Source of the DNA: Afipia sp. OHSU_II-C1
GTDB lineage: Bacteria > Pseudomonadota > Alphaproteobacteria > Rhizobiales > Xanthobacteraceae
Length of the DNA stretch: 64,000 nucleotides
Direction of reading: 5' to 3'
Assembly (NCBI RefSeq): GCF_000497575.1
Contig: NZ_APJI01000006.1
Coordinates: forward strand, 124,001-188,000
The notes under the pieces: model-generated
Told to the model about the DNA's origin: nothing
What the model saw: only the letters and a program-made list of their open reading frames with translations
Databases searched by the model: none
Program-made: the position numbers and the translations under genes
Part shown: piece after piece, positions 43,410 through 51,987 of the stretch
Layout: every line of letters begins with the position of its first letter
Position numbering within the stretch: position 1 is the first letter of the stretch

Positions 43410-45286
43410 GGCGGAGCTGGAGCTTGGATGGCCGGCAGCCTCAAACGAAAGGTCGCCCCAAGGCCGGATGAACTCTCGGCAGTCATCTGCCCCCCATGAG
43501 CTTCCATCGTCGTGCGGCAGATCGCAAGCCCCATTCCCATGCCTCCGTGCTTCGTCGTGAAGAAAGGCTCAAACAGCCGCGTGAGATCGTTCGTCGCGAT
43601 GCCAGGACCGGTGTCCGTGATCGCAATGACGATGTCGCTGCCATCTGTCGTATCCGCAGCAACAGAGATATGGCGAGGCGTACTTTGTCCAGCCATCGCC
43701 TGGGCCGCATTGATAAACAGGTTCACAAAAACCTGCTGAAGCTGAACTCGATCGCCGCAGATTTGAGGCAACTCGTGCGATGCAGTGAATGACAGGGCAA
43801 CCTCGCTCTTCGCCAGCTCACGCTCAACCAGCAAGGCCGCGTCCGCGATGATGTCGCAGATCTTCAACATATCCTTCCGCGCCGGGACCTTCTCGACAAA
43901 ACCACGGATACGGGTGACGATCGCTCCGGCGCGCCTGCCCTCATCTACGACTCTGCACATCGCAGCGGACACTTCTGCCAGATCGGGAGTATCCCGCTGA
44001 AGCCACCGCAAACCGGCTTCGCCGCTGGTCACAATTGCTGCAAGCGGTTGATTGACCTCATGAGCGATGGATGCACTGAGTTCACCCAGGGTTGCGGCGC
44101 GTGCAGCGCGGGCAAGCTCCGATTGAGCCGCCAAAAGAGCGTCCTGCGCCCGCCTGCGCTCGGTCACATCGATGACGAAAATCAGCACATTGCAGTCATC
44201 GTCGGGCGGGAAAGTAATCGTAAAAATTGCCGGGATACGATGACCATCAGCCCCGATCATCTCGGTTTCCCCTTCATAGAAGGGCGCTTTCGTTGCGAAG
44301 GACAGCAATGCTTGGACAAAAGTCCGGTCGCAGTTCGGCAGGATCCGATCAACGCACCCTGCATAATCCGAAGAGCTCTCGGCCCCTACCATCGCTTCGA
44401 GCGCCGGATTGACCTTCCTGTTCTTCGCCAGCAGTCTGGCTTGCTGAACGAAGCCGGGATGCCGCGTCAGATAATCGGCCAACTCAGCGCCATCGACCTC
44501 AAGAGAGTTCAGTGCCCGCCGAACCTCGGTCCAGTCCTCTTCCGCGACACCGATACGGCTTGCATCGAACATCCGCCGATAACGCCGCTCGCTTTGCACC
44601 AGGGCGTCATGCGCTGCGATACTCTCCGTGATATCGGTATAGCTCTCCAGCACGCCGATCGGCTCACCGTAACGGTTGCGCTGCAAGACCCATCGTGCGT
44701 CCACTGTCAGTGTCTCACCCGCTCTCGTTCGTTGCTTGACCTTGCCCTCCCAGTGCCCTGCATAGAGGAGCACGGCCTCAATCGCACTCCTCTCGGCCGA
44801 ATAGACCGTCTGCAGCAGATCGTCCGCCACCCGGCCTATCGCGAGTTCGCCGGACCAGCCGTAGGTCTCTTCCGACGCCCTGTTCCAGAAAGTGATGATC
44901 CCTTCCCGGTTTCTGACAAAGATCATGTCATGTGAAAGGTCGAGCAGGCGCGCTTGATCAGACAGCCGCTTGATTGCCGTCTGGTTCTGCAAGACGAGCG
45001 CCAGCGTAATGCTGATGGCGGCAAAGCTCATGAGCAAGCGTAACGCAGCAGAATCGAGAGCAAGATGGTGGGCCGATAGATAGGCTGAAATCGTGAGGAT
45101 GACAGAGCCTGATGCGGCAACGAGAACATCGGCGCGCTGCATCGTCCTCGCCGCCAGGAGGATAACGACGACGTAACCGACAGCAACGGCGCCCTCAAGC
45201 GGAGTGAGAGTATCGACAAGGAAAACCACGCCCGCAAGGACGGCTGCCGATATCCGATACGCCGCACGGCTCATCGAGAAATCCAT
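43406..45286 (-). CDS. membrane-bound PAS sensor histidine kinase (FixL-like)
   Basis: The 626-residue kinase has several hydrophobic segments in residues 10-105, a PAS domain (about 110-220, NREGIITFWNRASEETYGWSG), a second PAS-like segment (about 235-375), a HisKA domain with His409 (SASIAHEVNQPLAAI) and a HATPase_c domain (N box NLFINAAQAM; G1 DTGPGI; G2 HGGMGMGLAI). Autophosphorylation would feed the overlapping FixJ-like regulator. No heme-PAS signature can be confirmed, so oxygen sensing is not claimed. I start it at ATG 45284-45286, since the longer frame from 45520 adds 78 residues without family character. Confidence 0.92.
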   Translation of the reverse strand: MDFSMSRAAYRISAAVLAGVVFLVDTLTPLEGAVAVGYVVVILLAARTMQRADVLVAASGSVILTISAYLSAHHLALDSAALRLLMSFAAISITLALVLQNQTAIKRLSDQARLLDLSHDMIFVRNREGIITFWNRASEETYGWSGELAIGRVADDLLQTVYSAERSAIEAVLLYAGHWEGKVKQRTRAGETLTVDARWVLQRNRYGEPIGVLESYTDITESIAAHDALVQSERRYRRMFDASRIGVAEEDWTEVRRALNSLEVDGAELADYLTRHPGFVQQARLLAKNRKVNPALEAMVGAESSSDYAGCVDRILPNCDRTFVQALLSFATKAPFYEGETEMIGADGHRIPAIFTITFPPDDDCNVLIFVIDVTERRRAQDALLAAQSELARAARAATLGELSASIAHEVNQPLAAIVTSGEAGLRWLQRDTPDLAEVSAAMCRVVDEGRRAGAIVTRIRGFVEKVPARKDMLKICDIIADAALLVERELAKSEVALSFTASHELPQICGDRVQLQQVFVNLFINAAQAMAGQSTPRHISVAADTTDGSDIVIAITDTGPGIATNDLTRLFEPFFTTKHGGMGMGLAICRTTMEAHGGQMTAESSSGLGATFRLRLPAIQAPAPP

Positions 45287-45484
45287 CGCCTGCTCATAGG
45301 CGGCCCTCACCAAGATTCTTGCAATTCGACATCGAGATTGATGGCAATATAACAGCCGCCCTAGGCCGCATGAAGGTTCGACCCCCCAAGATAGTTCCAC
45401 CGCATACCAAGGTATGATGCGGCCAAACCTACAACCTAAATCCATCAACCGCCCGTAGAATGGCGGCTGGCGGGCGATGAAATA

Positions 45485-45522
45485 CCTTGCCATCACGGTT
45501 TTTGAACAGCCGTGAGGCAAGG
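45485..45522 (+). promoter_or_regulatory. hairpin overlapping the ribosome binding site of the second AraC gene
   Basis: CCTTGCC (45485-45491) and TCACGG (45493-45498) pair with CCGTGAGGCAAGG (45510-45522), giving 13 bp with one bulged A at 45492. The right arm ends in AAGG, which is the ribosome binding site of the ATG at 45532. The design parallels the inverted repeat before the AraC gene at 41558. Confidence 0.55.
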
Positions 45523-45531
45523 AAATTCATC

Positions 45532-46269
45532 ATGGTGCTGCAATCGCTTCCGGCGACGCAACAGGCAACCGGGGTTGACCCGCGGTCGATCGAGGTCCTC
45601 CGGATCAATCACACGCCGGCGAAAAATTACACCAGTCGGGCAGCGTCCGGCGACGTCATTCTCGCCCTTCAGAATCTGGATATTGCGCTCTCGATCAAGA
45701 CAGACCAGCCGATCGTGACGGAGACAGCCGAAGCGACCCGGGATTCAGTCATCCAGCGCCTCACCGAAGCGCTCGTCGCAGCGGAAGCCGCGCACGACAC
45801 CTATTCCGGCATTTGCGCTGATGCGCTGCGTCTTGCAATCGTCACTTATCAGGCGACCCGGCAGGCAGAACAGCCGTCCAATCGGGGCCGCAACGCGCGA
45901 TCCCTTCAGAAATGGCGCCTCAAGCGCGTGCTCGAATTCATCGACCACAATCTTGCGAAAAAGATCGGTCTGGAAGACCTGGCCGCCGTCGCCGGTCTGA
46001 GCAGGATGCACTTCGCTGCTCAGTTCCGGGTCGCGACCGGGCAGCGCCCCCACGAACTCCTGCTGAGACGCCGGATTGAGAGAGCCGAAGATCTGCTAAA
46101 ACAAGGTGACATGCCGCTGGCGGAGATCGCGCTGGAGGTCGGCTTCCAGACGCAGGCGCATTTTACGACAACGTTCAAACGTTTTACCGGCGACACGCCT
46201 CATCAATGGCGCTGCGCTCATCTCGCGATGCGTAGCCCCCTGCCTGCCAAGCGCGAAGAACTCTCGTAA
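45532..46269 (+). CDS. AraC family regulator
   Basis: The 245-residue protein has an N-terminal part (1-135) without a recognised ligand domain and a C-terminal AraC double HTH (about 140-235). The first HTH is GLEDLAAVAGLSRMHFAAQF and the second is PLAEIALEVGFQTQAHFTTTF, followed by KRFTGDTPHQWR. It is divergent from the FixL-like kinase gene with a 245-bp gap. ATG at 45532 is chosen because AAGGAAA precedes it; an in-frame TTG at 45487 lies upstream. The 3' neighbour is the oxalate decarboxylase gene, transcribed toward it. Confidence 0.87.
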   Translation: MVLQSLPATQQATGVDPRSIEVLRINHTPAKNYTSRAASGDVILALQNLDIALSIKTDQPIVTETAEATRDSVIQRLTEALVAAEAAHDTYSGICADALRLAIVTYQATRQAEQPSNRGRNARSLQKWRLKRVLEFIDHNLAKKIGLEDLAAVAGLSRMHFAAQFRVATGQRPHELLLRRRIERAEDLLKQGDMPLAEIALEVGFQTQAHFTTTFKRFTGDTPHQWRCAHLAMRSPLPAKREELS

Positions 46270-46574
46270 CCGGCTTCAGTACGCAGACATCAAGCGCGCA
46301 CGGAGCGACCCCGCAGAGACGTCCGACGGACGTGGGCGCTGCGCGCGCCGCACGAAACTCTGCCTCGTTGACGCGGATGCCGCTGACCAAGGTCAGAGCA
46401 TCCGATTGGCACCAAGAAATTCATGGGCGGGCAACTCTCGGACAAAGGAACGGCTTGGGGGCAGCACGCCCCGAGAATCGCGAAAGACAGGGCGCCTGCG
46501 CTAACTTTTGGAGCCGGTCATTTTGCCGGCTCCACCAAGTTCGGTATTTTTCCGCCGGTCCCGGCAGGCGACCA
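46270..46574. other. convergent intergenic region with one hairpin
   Basis: About 300 bases between the converging AraC and oxalate decarboxylase genes. GGAGCCGG and CCGGCTCC form an 8-bp stem at 46510-46533 without a clear T-run on either strand, so it may contribute to termination but is not called a terminator. Nothing else was seen. Confidence 0.4.
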
Positions 46575-47762
46575 CTAAGCCTGCTTGAGCTTGGTCACCG
46601 TTGACTGCGGCACGCCGGCGAAGTTGTTGCCCAACAAGTAGCGCGGGCTGGATTGCACCCACTTGTTGAGTTCAATCTCCTCGAACTTGCCGTTGTCCCA
46701 GGTCTGCACGATCTCGAGATCCTCGTTGCCGATGTTCCTGAGGGCGTGCCCATAGCCCTGCGGGATGTAGGCCACGTCTCCCGGGTTGAACTCGGCGATC
46801 TTGCTGCGTCCGCCCGAGCCGAACATCACCACTTGCGCCTTCCCGCGCAGATAGTAGTGCCATTCGTTGGCGTTCACGTTCCAGTGCAGCTTCTTCATGC
46901 CACCGGGCTTGATGGTCATCACGCCGCCAGACATGGTCTTGGAGACCGGCCATTCATCGACCGTTGCGAGCCGGAATGTTCCGCCATCGAAATCGCGCAC
47001 GGCCCGGTTGTCGTGCAGCAGACTGAATTTGTGCGTCGACTCCTTGGGCCAGGGCGCGTCGAGCGCGTCCGAGATCGGCACTACCGGCCCTGCCTGAATG
47101 TAAACCTCACCCTTTGGGAAGGCGTCGAAAACGTCTTTCGGCAGGCCGAAGTCGAGGGCCAGGAGATCCTTCGGCGTCACGTCGATCCAGTCAGTGATGG
47201 AAAACGTGCCGTGTTCGGAGAACGCGCCGTTATCAAAGGACAGGATGAAGTGGCAGGGCTTGTCGCCGATGGTCTGAATCGAGTGACCATGGCCCTTCGG
47301 GAAGTACCAGAGATCGCCCGGCCCGTAATTGTTGATCTCGCTTGCCCCCGACGGATCGAGAACCACCGTCTGGCAGCGGCCCTCGATCACGAAGGCCCAT
47401 TCCGCTGCGATCGCATGCCAGTGCAGTTCGCGCGACGCACCGGGATCGAGGAACATGTGAACGCCCGCGATCCCCTTGCTGATGGGGAACTGGTGGACGG
47501 TGGCTTCCTTCGCCCAGCCGCCCGAGGTCACCTTCGGAACGTTGCCGTCGAGGGAGAAGCGGAAATCGGGAAGCGCTGCCACATCCTTCGGATCATGGTA
47601 GGTGACTTTTTCGCCCGGCGGCAGTTCGACCGCTTGCCGTGCAGTTCCCCCATCACCCGGCTTGAAGTGCGACGAGGCGGCTTGTGCATTTGTCAGTGCA
47701 GACGCCGTCAAAAGACCTCCGGCGCCGGCAGCAAGGACATGGCGGCGTGACATCGGATTCAT
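46575..47762 (-). CDS. bicupin oxalate decarboxylase family protein, Tat-exported
   Basis: The 395-residue protein begins with a twin-arginine signal (SRRHVLAAGAGGLLTASALT) and two cupin domains. Domain 1 has metal ligands in ELHWHAIAAEWAFVIEG plus a later His in FPKGHGHSI. Domain 2 has KKLHWNVNANEWHYYLRG, where the second ligand His of the usual HxH is Asn, plus IPQGYGHAL. Oxalate decarboxylases turn oxalate into formate and CO2 using Mn in each domain. ATG at 47760-47762 is preceded by AAGGAG. The export signal places it in the periplasm. The Asn in domain 2 is unusual and may affect metal binding, so some other oxidative or non-catalytic role is possible. Confidence 0.85.
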   Translation of the reverse strand: MNPMSRRHVLAAGAGGLLTASALTNAQAASSHFKPGDGGTARQAVELPPGEKVTYHDPKDVAALPDFRFSLDGNVPKVTSGGWAKEATVHQFPISKGIAGVHMFLDPGASRELHWHAIAAEWAFVIEGRCQTVVLDPSGASEINNYGPGDLWYFPKGHGHSIQTIGDKPCHFILSFDNGAFSEHGTFSITDWIDVTPKDLLALDFGLPKDVFDAFPKGEVYIQAGPVVPISDALDAPWPKESTHKFSLLHDNRAVRDFDGGTFRLATVDEWPVSKTMSGGVMTIKPGGMKKLHWNVNANEWHYYLRGKAQVVMFGSGGRSKIAEFNPGDVAYIPQGYGHALRNIGNEDLEIVQTWDNGKFEEIELNKWVQSSPRYLLGNNFAGVPQSTVTKLKQA

Positions 47763-48343
47763 GACATTCTCCTTCAATCGTGGGACCGCAACTGCGGCAT
47801 CTTTTCCATCAGGAGACCATAGGAGGTTGAGCGATCAACGCCTTTGCTCGGCATGCTGTCGCTTTGTCATTTCTTGCCGGCCTGATCGCTGACGGCGCGA
47901 GAGCGGAGCGTATCAGGATCCACTGCCGGCCCACTCACAGCAATCTTCGACAGCAATTGGCGACAACAGCCCGGCAATTTGTGCAAAGCCGCGGCAGAAA
48001 AGACCTCACATATACGAACGACCGAACCATTCGATCGCCGGCCAATCATGCCAGGAGATAGTCGTGTCGTTCCGAGCCAAACACGAGCGCGCCGATCGAA
48101 TTCGCATCTTCACGCGCTACATGCAGAGCGACCTGATCTGTTCGATCAACGCAGTCTTGGTTGCCATCCAAATGAGGGATGTCGCCAGCTTGCTCGTTCT
48201 CGCAGCCCGCGTGATGAGGCTTGCAACGTCCCTGGCTATGCCGCGCCGAAACGCCACTGGGCAGGATCGCTCTGCGTCCATGCAGCCTGCTCTCGCTCAT
48301 TCGCCAGTTTTGCTCACAGCCAGTTCCGGACCAGGAGATATCC
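47763..48343. other. divergent intergenic region
   Basis: About 580 bases between the divergent oxalate decarboxylase and epoxide hydrolase genes. It should hold both promoters. A GTG at 48064 has a good AGGAG site and opens a 100-codon frame that overlaps the start of the epoxide hydrolase gene by 23 bases, but its peptide has no recognisable domain; it could be a small leader gene or chance. No strong palindrome was seen. Confidence 0.35.
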
Positions 48344-49675
48344 ATGACTACGAACTCGAACAATGAAGTTATCAATCACGATCGCCGCCGGCTTTTAGGG
48401 ACCGCAGCAATCGGCATCGCATCCCTCAGCGCGTCAAGCCTGCTTTCGTCCGGAACATCTGCCGTCGCGGCCGAAGCCAGTGAAACCCTCCGCCCGTTCC
48501 GCATTGACATTCCGGAAGAGCAGATTGCCGATCTTCGGCGGCGTATCGCAGCCACACGATGGCCGGACAAGGAGACGGTCGCTGACGATTCCCAGGGTGT
48601 ACAGCTGAAGACCATTCAACAGCTCGCACAATACTGGTACGCCCACCATGACTGGAGGAAGGTCGAGGCGCGGCTCAACAGCCTGCCGCAGTTCGTCACC
48701 GAAATCGACGGGCTCGATATCCACTTCATCCACGTTCGCTCGAAGCATTCGAATGCGCTGCCGGTGATCGTCACCCATGGCTGGCCGGGCTCGATCATCG
48801 AACAGATGAAGATTATCGAACCGCTGACCAACCCGACGGCCCACGGCGGGACCGCGGCGGATGCGTTCGACCTCGTCATCCCCTCACTCCCCGGACACGG
48901 ATTTTCCGGCAAGCCAACCGAACCTGGATGGACTCCCGTTCGCATTGCGCGTGCGTGGACAACTCTGATGCGGCGTCTCGGCTACAAGCAATTCGTGGCG
49001 CAGGGCGGGGACTGGGGCAATGCTGTCTCGGAAACGATGGCCTTGCAGGAGCCAGTCGGGTTGCTCGGCATTCACACTAACATGCCGGCGACGGTGCCGC
49101 CCGCGGTCTCAAGAGCCCTGTCGTTCAACCAGGCGCCGCCTGCCGACCTTACCGGCGAGGAGAAACGAGCATGGGATCAGCTCGACTTCTTCCACAAGAA
49201 CGGGCTGGGTTACGCCATCGAGATGTCAAACCGCCCGCAGACCCTTTATGGCCTAGTCGATTCACCGATCGGCCTGGCAGCCTGGATGCTCGATCATGAT
49301 GCCCGCAGCGAGGAAATGATCACCCGCGTTTTCGACGGACAAAAGGAAGGGCTCTCGCGCGACGACATCCTCGACAACATCACGCTCTACTGGCTCACCA
49401 ACACCGCCGTCTCTTCGGCACGCCTTTACTGGGACACGCATCGGGTATCGACTGCCGGCTTCTTCGATATCAGAGGCGTCAAGATTCCCGTCGCCGTCAG
49501 CGCATTCCCGGACGAAATCTACACTGCGCCCCATAGCTGGTCCAGGGAGGCCTATTCCAGGCTCATTCACTACAACAGGATGAGCAAGGGCGGGCACTTT
49601 GCCGCGTGGGAGCAACCCGAACTGTTCGTCGCCGAAATGCGTACGTCGTTCCGTTCGCTCCGAAATGCTTCGTAG
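48344..49675 (+). CDS. epoxide hydrolase, exported (alpha/beta hydrolase with EHN domain)
   Basis: The 443-residue protein has a Tat-type N-terminus (RRRLLGTAAIGIASLSASS, cleavage near AVAAEA). The microsomal-type epoxide hydrolase N-terminal domain follows (PFRIDIPEEQIADLRRRI at about 51-68), then an alpha/beta hydrolase fold with the oxyanion motif HGWPGS (145-150), the nucleophile Asp223 in QGGDWGN and the C-terminal His in GGHFAAWEQ. It opens epoxides with water to give diols. ATG at 48344 has AGGAG at suitable spacing; the longer frame from 48221 is rejected. It is followed 51 bases later by the FUSC gene on the same strand, so the locus may both process and expel reactive compounds. Confidence 0.9.
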   Translation: MTTNSNNEVINHDRRRLLGTAAIGIASLSASSLLSSGTSAVAAEASETLRPFRIDIPEEQIADLRRRIAATRWPDKETVADDSQGVQLKTIQQLAQYWYAHHDWRKVEARLNSLPQFVTEIDGLDIHFIHVRSKHSNALPVIVTHGWPGSIIEQMKIIEPLTNPTAHGGTAADAFDLVIPSLPGHGFSGKPTEPGWTPVRIARAWTTLMRRLGYKQFVAQGGDWGNAVSETMALQEPVGLLGIHTNMPATVPPAVSRALSFNQAPPADLTGEEKRAWDQLDFFHKNGLGYAIEMSNRPQTLYGLVDSPIGLAAWMLDHDARSEEMITRVFDGQKEGLSRDDILDNITLYWLTNTAVSSARLYWDTHRVSTAGFFDIRGVKIPVAVSAFPDEIYTAPHSWSREAYSRLIHYNRMSKGGHFAAWEQPELFVAEMRTSFRSLRNAS

Positions 49676-49726
49676 TTCAACCGGCGGCGCGAGAAAATTT
49701 CGCCGCCATTTCACACGTGTTCCGTC

Positions 49727-51781
49727 ATGAACCGGCTTTCAGCATTCTGCGCCCGACATGCAGCGTTCGCTTTCGCGCTGAGGACATTTGCGGCTGCAAT
49801 GCTGGCATTCTCTCTCGCGCTTCTGCTGGAAATGCCACGCCCCTACTGGGCGATGGCCTCCGTCTACATCACATCGAACCAGCTCGTCGGAGCGACGTGG
49901 TCCAAGGCCGTCTATCGCGTGCTGGGGACACTGATCGGCGCAGCAGGGACGATCCTGCTAATTCCGAACCTCGTGAATGCCCCTGAACTGCTCAGCGCAG
50001 CCATCGCGCTCTGGGTCGGCGTCTTCCTCTACCTGTCGCTGATCGACGGGACACCGCGCAGCTACATCTTCATGCTGGCGGGCTACACGGTAGCGCTTCT
50101 TGGATTTCCCATCCTTTCCACACCACAACTGGCTTTCGACATCGTCTCCGCCCGCGTGCAGGAAATCCTGCTCGGCATTATCTGCGCCAGCGTTTTCTCG
50201 ATACTAGTGCTGCCGCGAACCGTCGCCGCCACGATTGCAACGCAGGCGGACGCGTGGCTCGATAGCGCACGCCGGCTTGCCATCGATACGCTAACTCGCC
50301 GCGACAACAATCAGGAACGCGACAGCCAGCGGGTGAGGCTCGCGGCATCCGCTTCGGAAATCGATCAGCTCAGTCGGCACCTGGGCTACGAGGTTTCCAC
50401 ATCCGCAAACATCGCGCGCGGCTTGCAACGGCTTCAGCAACATATGCTGTGGCTTCTGCCGCTGCTGGCGGCCATCGAGGATCGCCCGGCCGGGATCGCC
50501 GCTCACGCGGAAGCCTCCGCTCGCATGGCTGCGCTCAGCGCGAGAGTCGCGGACTGGCTCGTCAACGGCGGTCAGGCAGGAGATGAAGCAACGGAGTTAC
50601 GCAGCCCGCTTGATAAGGAGCATTCGCAGCTCGATACGGACGCCACATGGGTCAACGCCACGACAGCGGCGTACGCTCTGCGGCTGCTTAATCTCATGGA
50701 CATCACACTGGATTGCCAGTTCCTGCGCAATGCGATTGCCAATGGCGGCGATCCGGACCTCCTGCCGCTCGCCTTCATTCCCGACACATGGACCGCTTCC
50801 GTCCAGCACCGCGACCACCGGCTTGCGCTGTGGAGCGCCGCCACGGCCGCGTTTTCAATCCTCGCCTGTTGCACATTCTGGATCGCCACGGGCTGGGTCG
50901 ATGGTGCATCCGCAGCGATATTCGCCGCCGTCCTCGGCAGCCTGTTTGCCGGCATCGACGATCCTCTTCCGGCATACCGCAACTTCTACAAGATCATTTT
51001 CCTGGTCATTGCGCTCAACGGAATCTACATGTTCGGCGTCTTGCCGCGGATCACAACTCTCGAGATGCTGATCGCCGCGCTGATGCCGACATTCGTCCTG
51101 TTCGGCTGGATGTCGGCACGCCCGGCCACCGCACGCGCCGGCTCTTTTCTTGCCATCTTCACGTCGGTGCAACTGGCGCTGAGTTCATCGTATACCAGCG
51201 ATTTCGCCTCCTTTGCGAACGGCAGCGTGTCTCTGTTTCTGGGCGTCGTGCTCACCGCCATTGTCAGCGGAGTTATTCGTCTGTCCGTTGCGGAGTGGGT
51301 TGCACAGCGTCTGCTCTCAAGCAACTGGAAGACGCTGGCCACGGTCACCGAGGGCCGGACATGGCAGCAGGGCGTGGCCATCGCCAGCCTTATGCAACAT
51401 CGTCTGGCCCTGCTGGCCTCGCGGATCGCGGTGGTTCCGGCCGAGGCAAGAAGCAACGCCGCCCACCTTCGTCAGCTTCGCACTGCGTTGAACATCATGG
51501 ATCTCCGGCGAGCGAATCCTGACCTGTCATATCACGCAAGGCGGATGGTCGATGCCCTCCTGGATCACCTCGGATCCGTCTTCCGGACTCAAACCGCCGG
51601 GCGGCTTTCGATTGAACTGGTTGGTCCGCTCGATGACACGATTGCGATCACTTTGCAGGAAGCCGCGAGTCCGGCGCGCAATGAAGCGCTCATCGCTCTC
51701 ACCGGCATGCGTTTCGGACTATTCCCCGAAACGCCGGAGTATGAGCCGCATAAACCCCACGACAGGAGACTGGTCGCATGA
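49727..51781 (+). CDS. FUSC family inner-membrane efflux protein (AaeB-like)
   Basis: The 684-residue protein has two sets of hydrophobic helices (about 15-165 and 365-515), each followed by a soluble region, the usual FUSC/AaeB architecture. An RPYWAMASVYITSNQLVGATW motif follows the first helix, and VDGASAAIFAAVLGSLFAGIDDP lies in the second set. AaeB with AaeA exports aromatic carboxylic acids. Its stop overlaps the start of a DUF1656 gene (ATGA), and a HlyD-type adaptor gene follows with a second overlap, so three proteins form one efflux unit. The substrate is unproved; the neighbouring epoxide hydrolase suggests oxidised aromatics. Confidence 0.9.
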   Translation: MNRLSAFCARHAAFAFALRTFAAAMLAFSLALLLEMPRPYWAMASVYITSNQLVGATWSKAVYRVLGTLIGAAGTILLIPNLVNAPELLSAAIALWVGVFLYLSLIDGTPRSYIFMLAGYTVALLGFPILSTPQLAFDIVSARVQEILLGIICASVFSILVLPRTVAATIATQADAWLDSARRLAIDTLTRRDNNQERDSQRVRLAASASEIDQLSRHLGYEVSTSANIARGLQRLQQHMLWLLPLLAAIEDRPAGIAAHAEASARMAALSARVADWLVNGGQAGDEATELRSPLDKEHSQLDTDATWVNATTAAYALRLLNLMDITLDCQFLRNAIANGGDPDLLPLAFIPDTWTASVQHRDHRLALWSAATAAFSILACCTFWIATGWVDGASAAIFAAVLGSLFAGIDDPLPAYRNFYKIIFLVIALNGIYMFGVLPRITTLEMLIAALMPTFVLFGWMSARPATARAGSFLAIFTSVQLALSSSYTSDFASFANGSVSLFLGVVLTAIVSGVIRLSVAEWVAQRLLSSNWKTLATVTEGRTWQQGVAIASLMQHRLALLASRIAVVPAEARSNAAHLRQLRTALNIMDLRRANPDLSYHARRMVDALLDHLGSVFRTQTAGRLSIELVGPLDDTIAITLQEAASPARNEALIALTGMRFGLFPETPEYEPHKPHDRRLVA

Positions 51782-51987
51782 AGTACGAACTTGATCTCTT
51801 CGGTGTCGTCATTCCCAGCCTGCTGTTCTGGGGTGCCGTTGCCGGGGTGCTCACACGCATCGCGAGCAAATTGCTCTTGCGGGCCGGTGTCTACCGAATG
51901 GTCTGGCATTCGGCGCTGTTCGATTTCGCACTCTATGTATGCGTGGTCACCGGTCTTGTGTTCGTTTCCAAGGAGTTTCTGTCATGA
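51778..51987 (+). CDS. DUF1656 small membrane protein (AaeX-like)
   Basis: The 69-residue protein has two membrane helices (about 9-27 and 48-64) and the DUF1656 start YELDLFGVVIPSLLFWG. AaeX, the E. coli homologue, accompanies the AaeA/AaeB efflux pair with unknown role. It overlaps both neighbours by ATGA, which points to tight translational coupling and equimolar synthesis. Confidence 0.88.
   Translation: MKYELDLFGVVIPSLLFWGAVAGVLTRIASKLLLRAGVYRMVWHSALFDFALYVCVVTGLVFVSKEFLS

Noticed and set aside
46510-46533. GGAGCCGG hairpin as terminator of the oxalate decarboxylase gene
   Set aside because: Neither strand has a T-run directly after the stem; kept only as a hairpin in the intergenic note.
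48064-48366. 100-codon frame with a good AGGAG before GTG
   Set aside because: The peptide is unlike any family and overlaps the start of the epoxide hydrolase gene; recorded in the intergenic note only.
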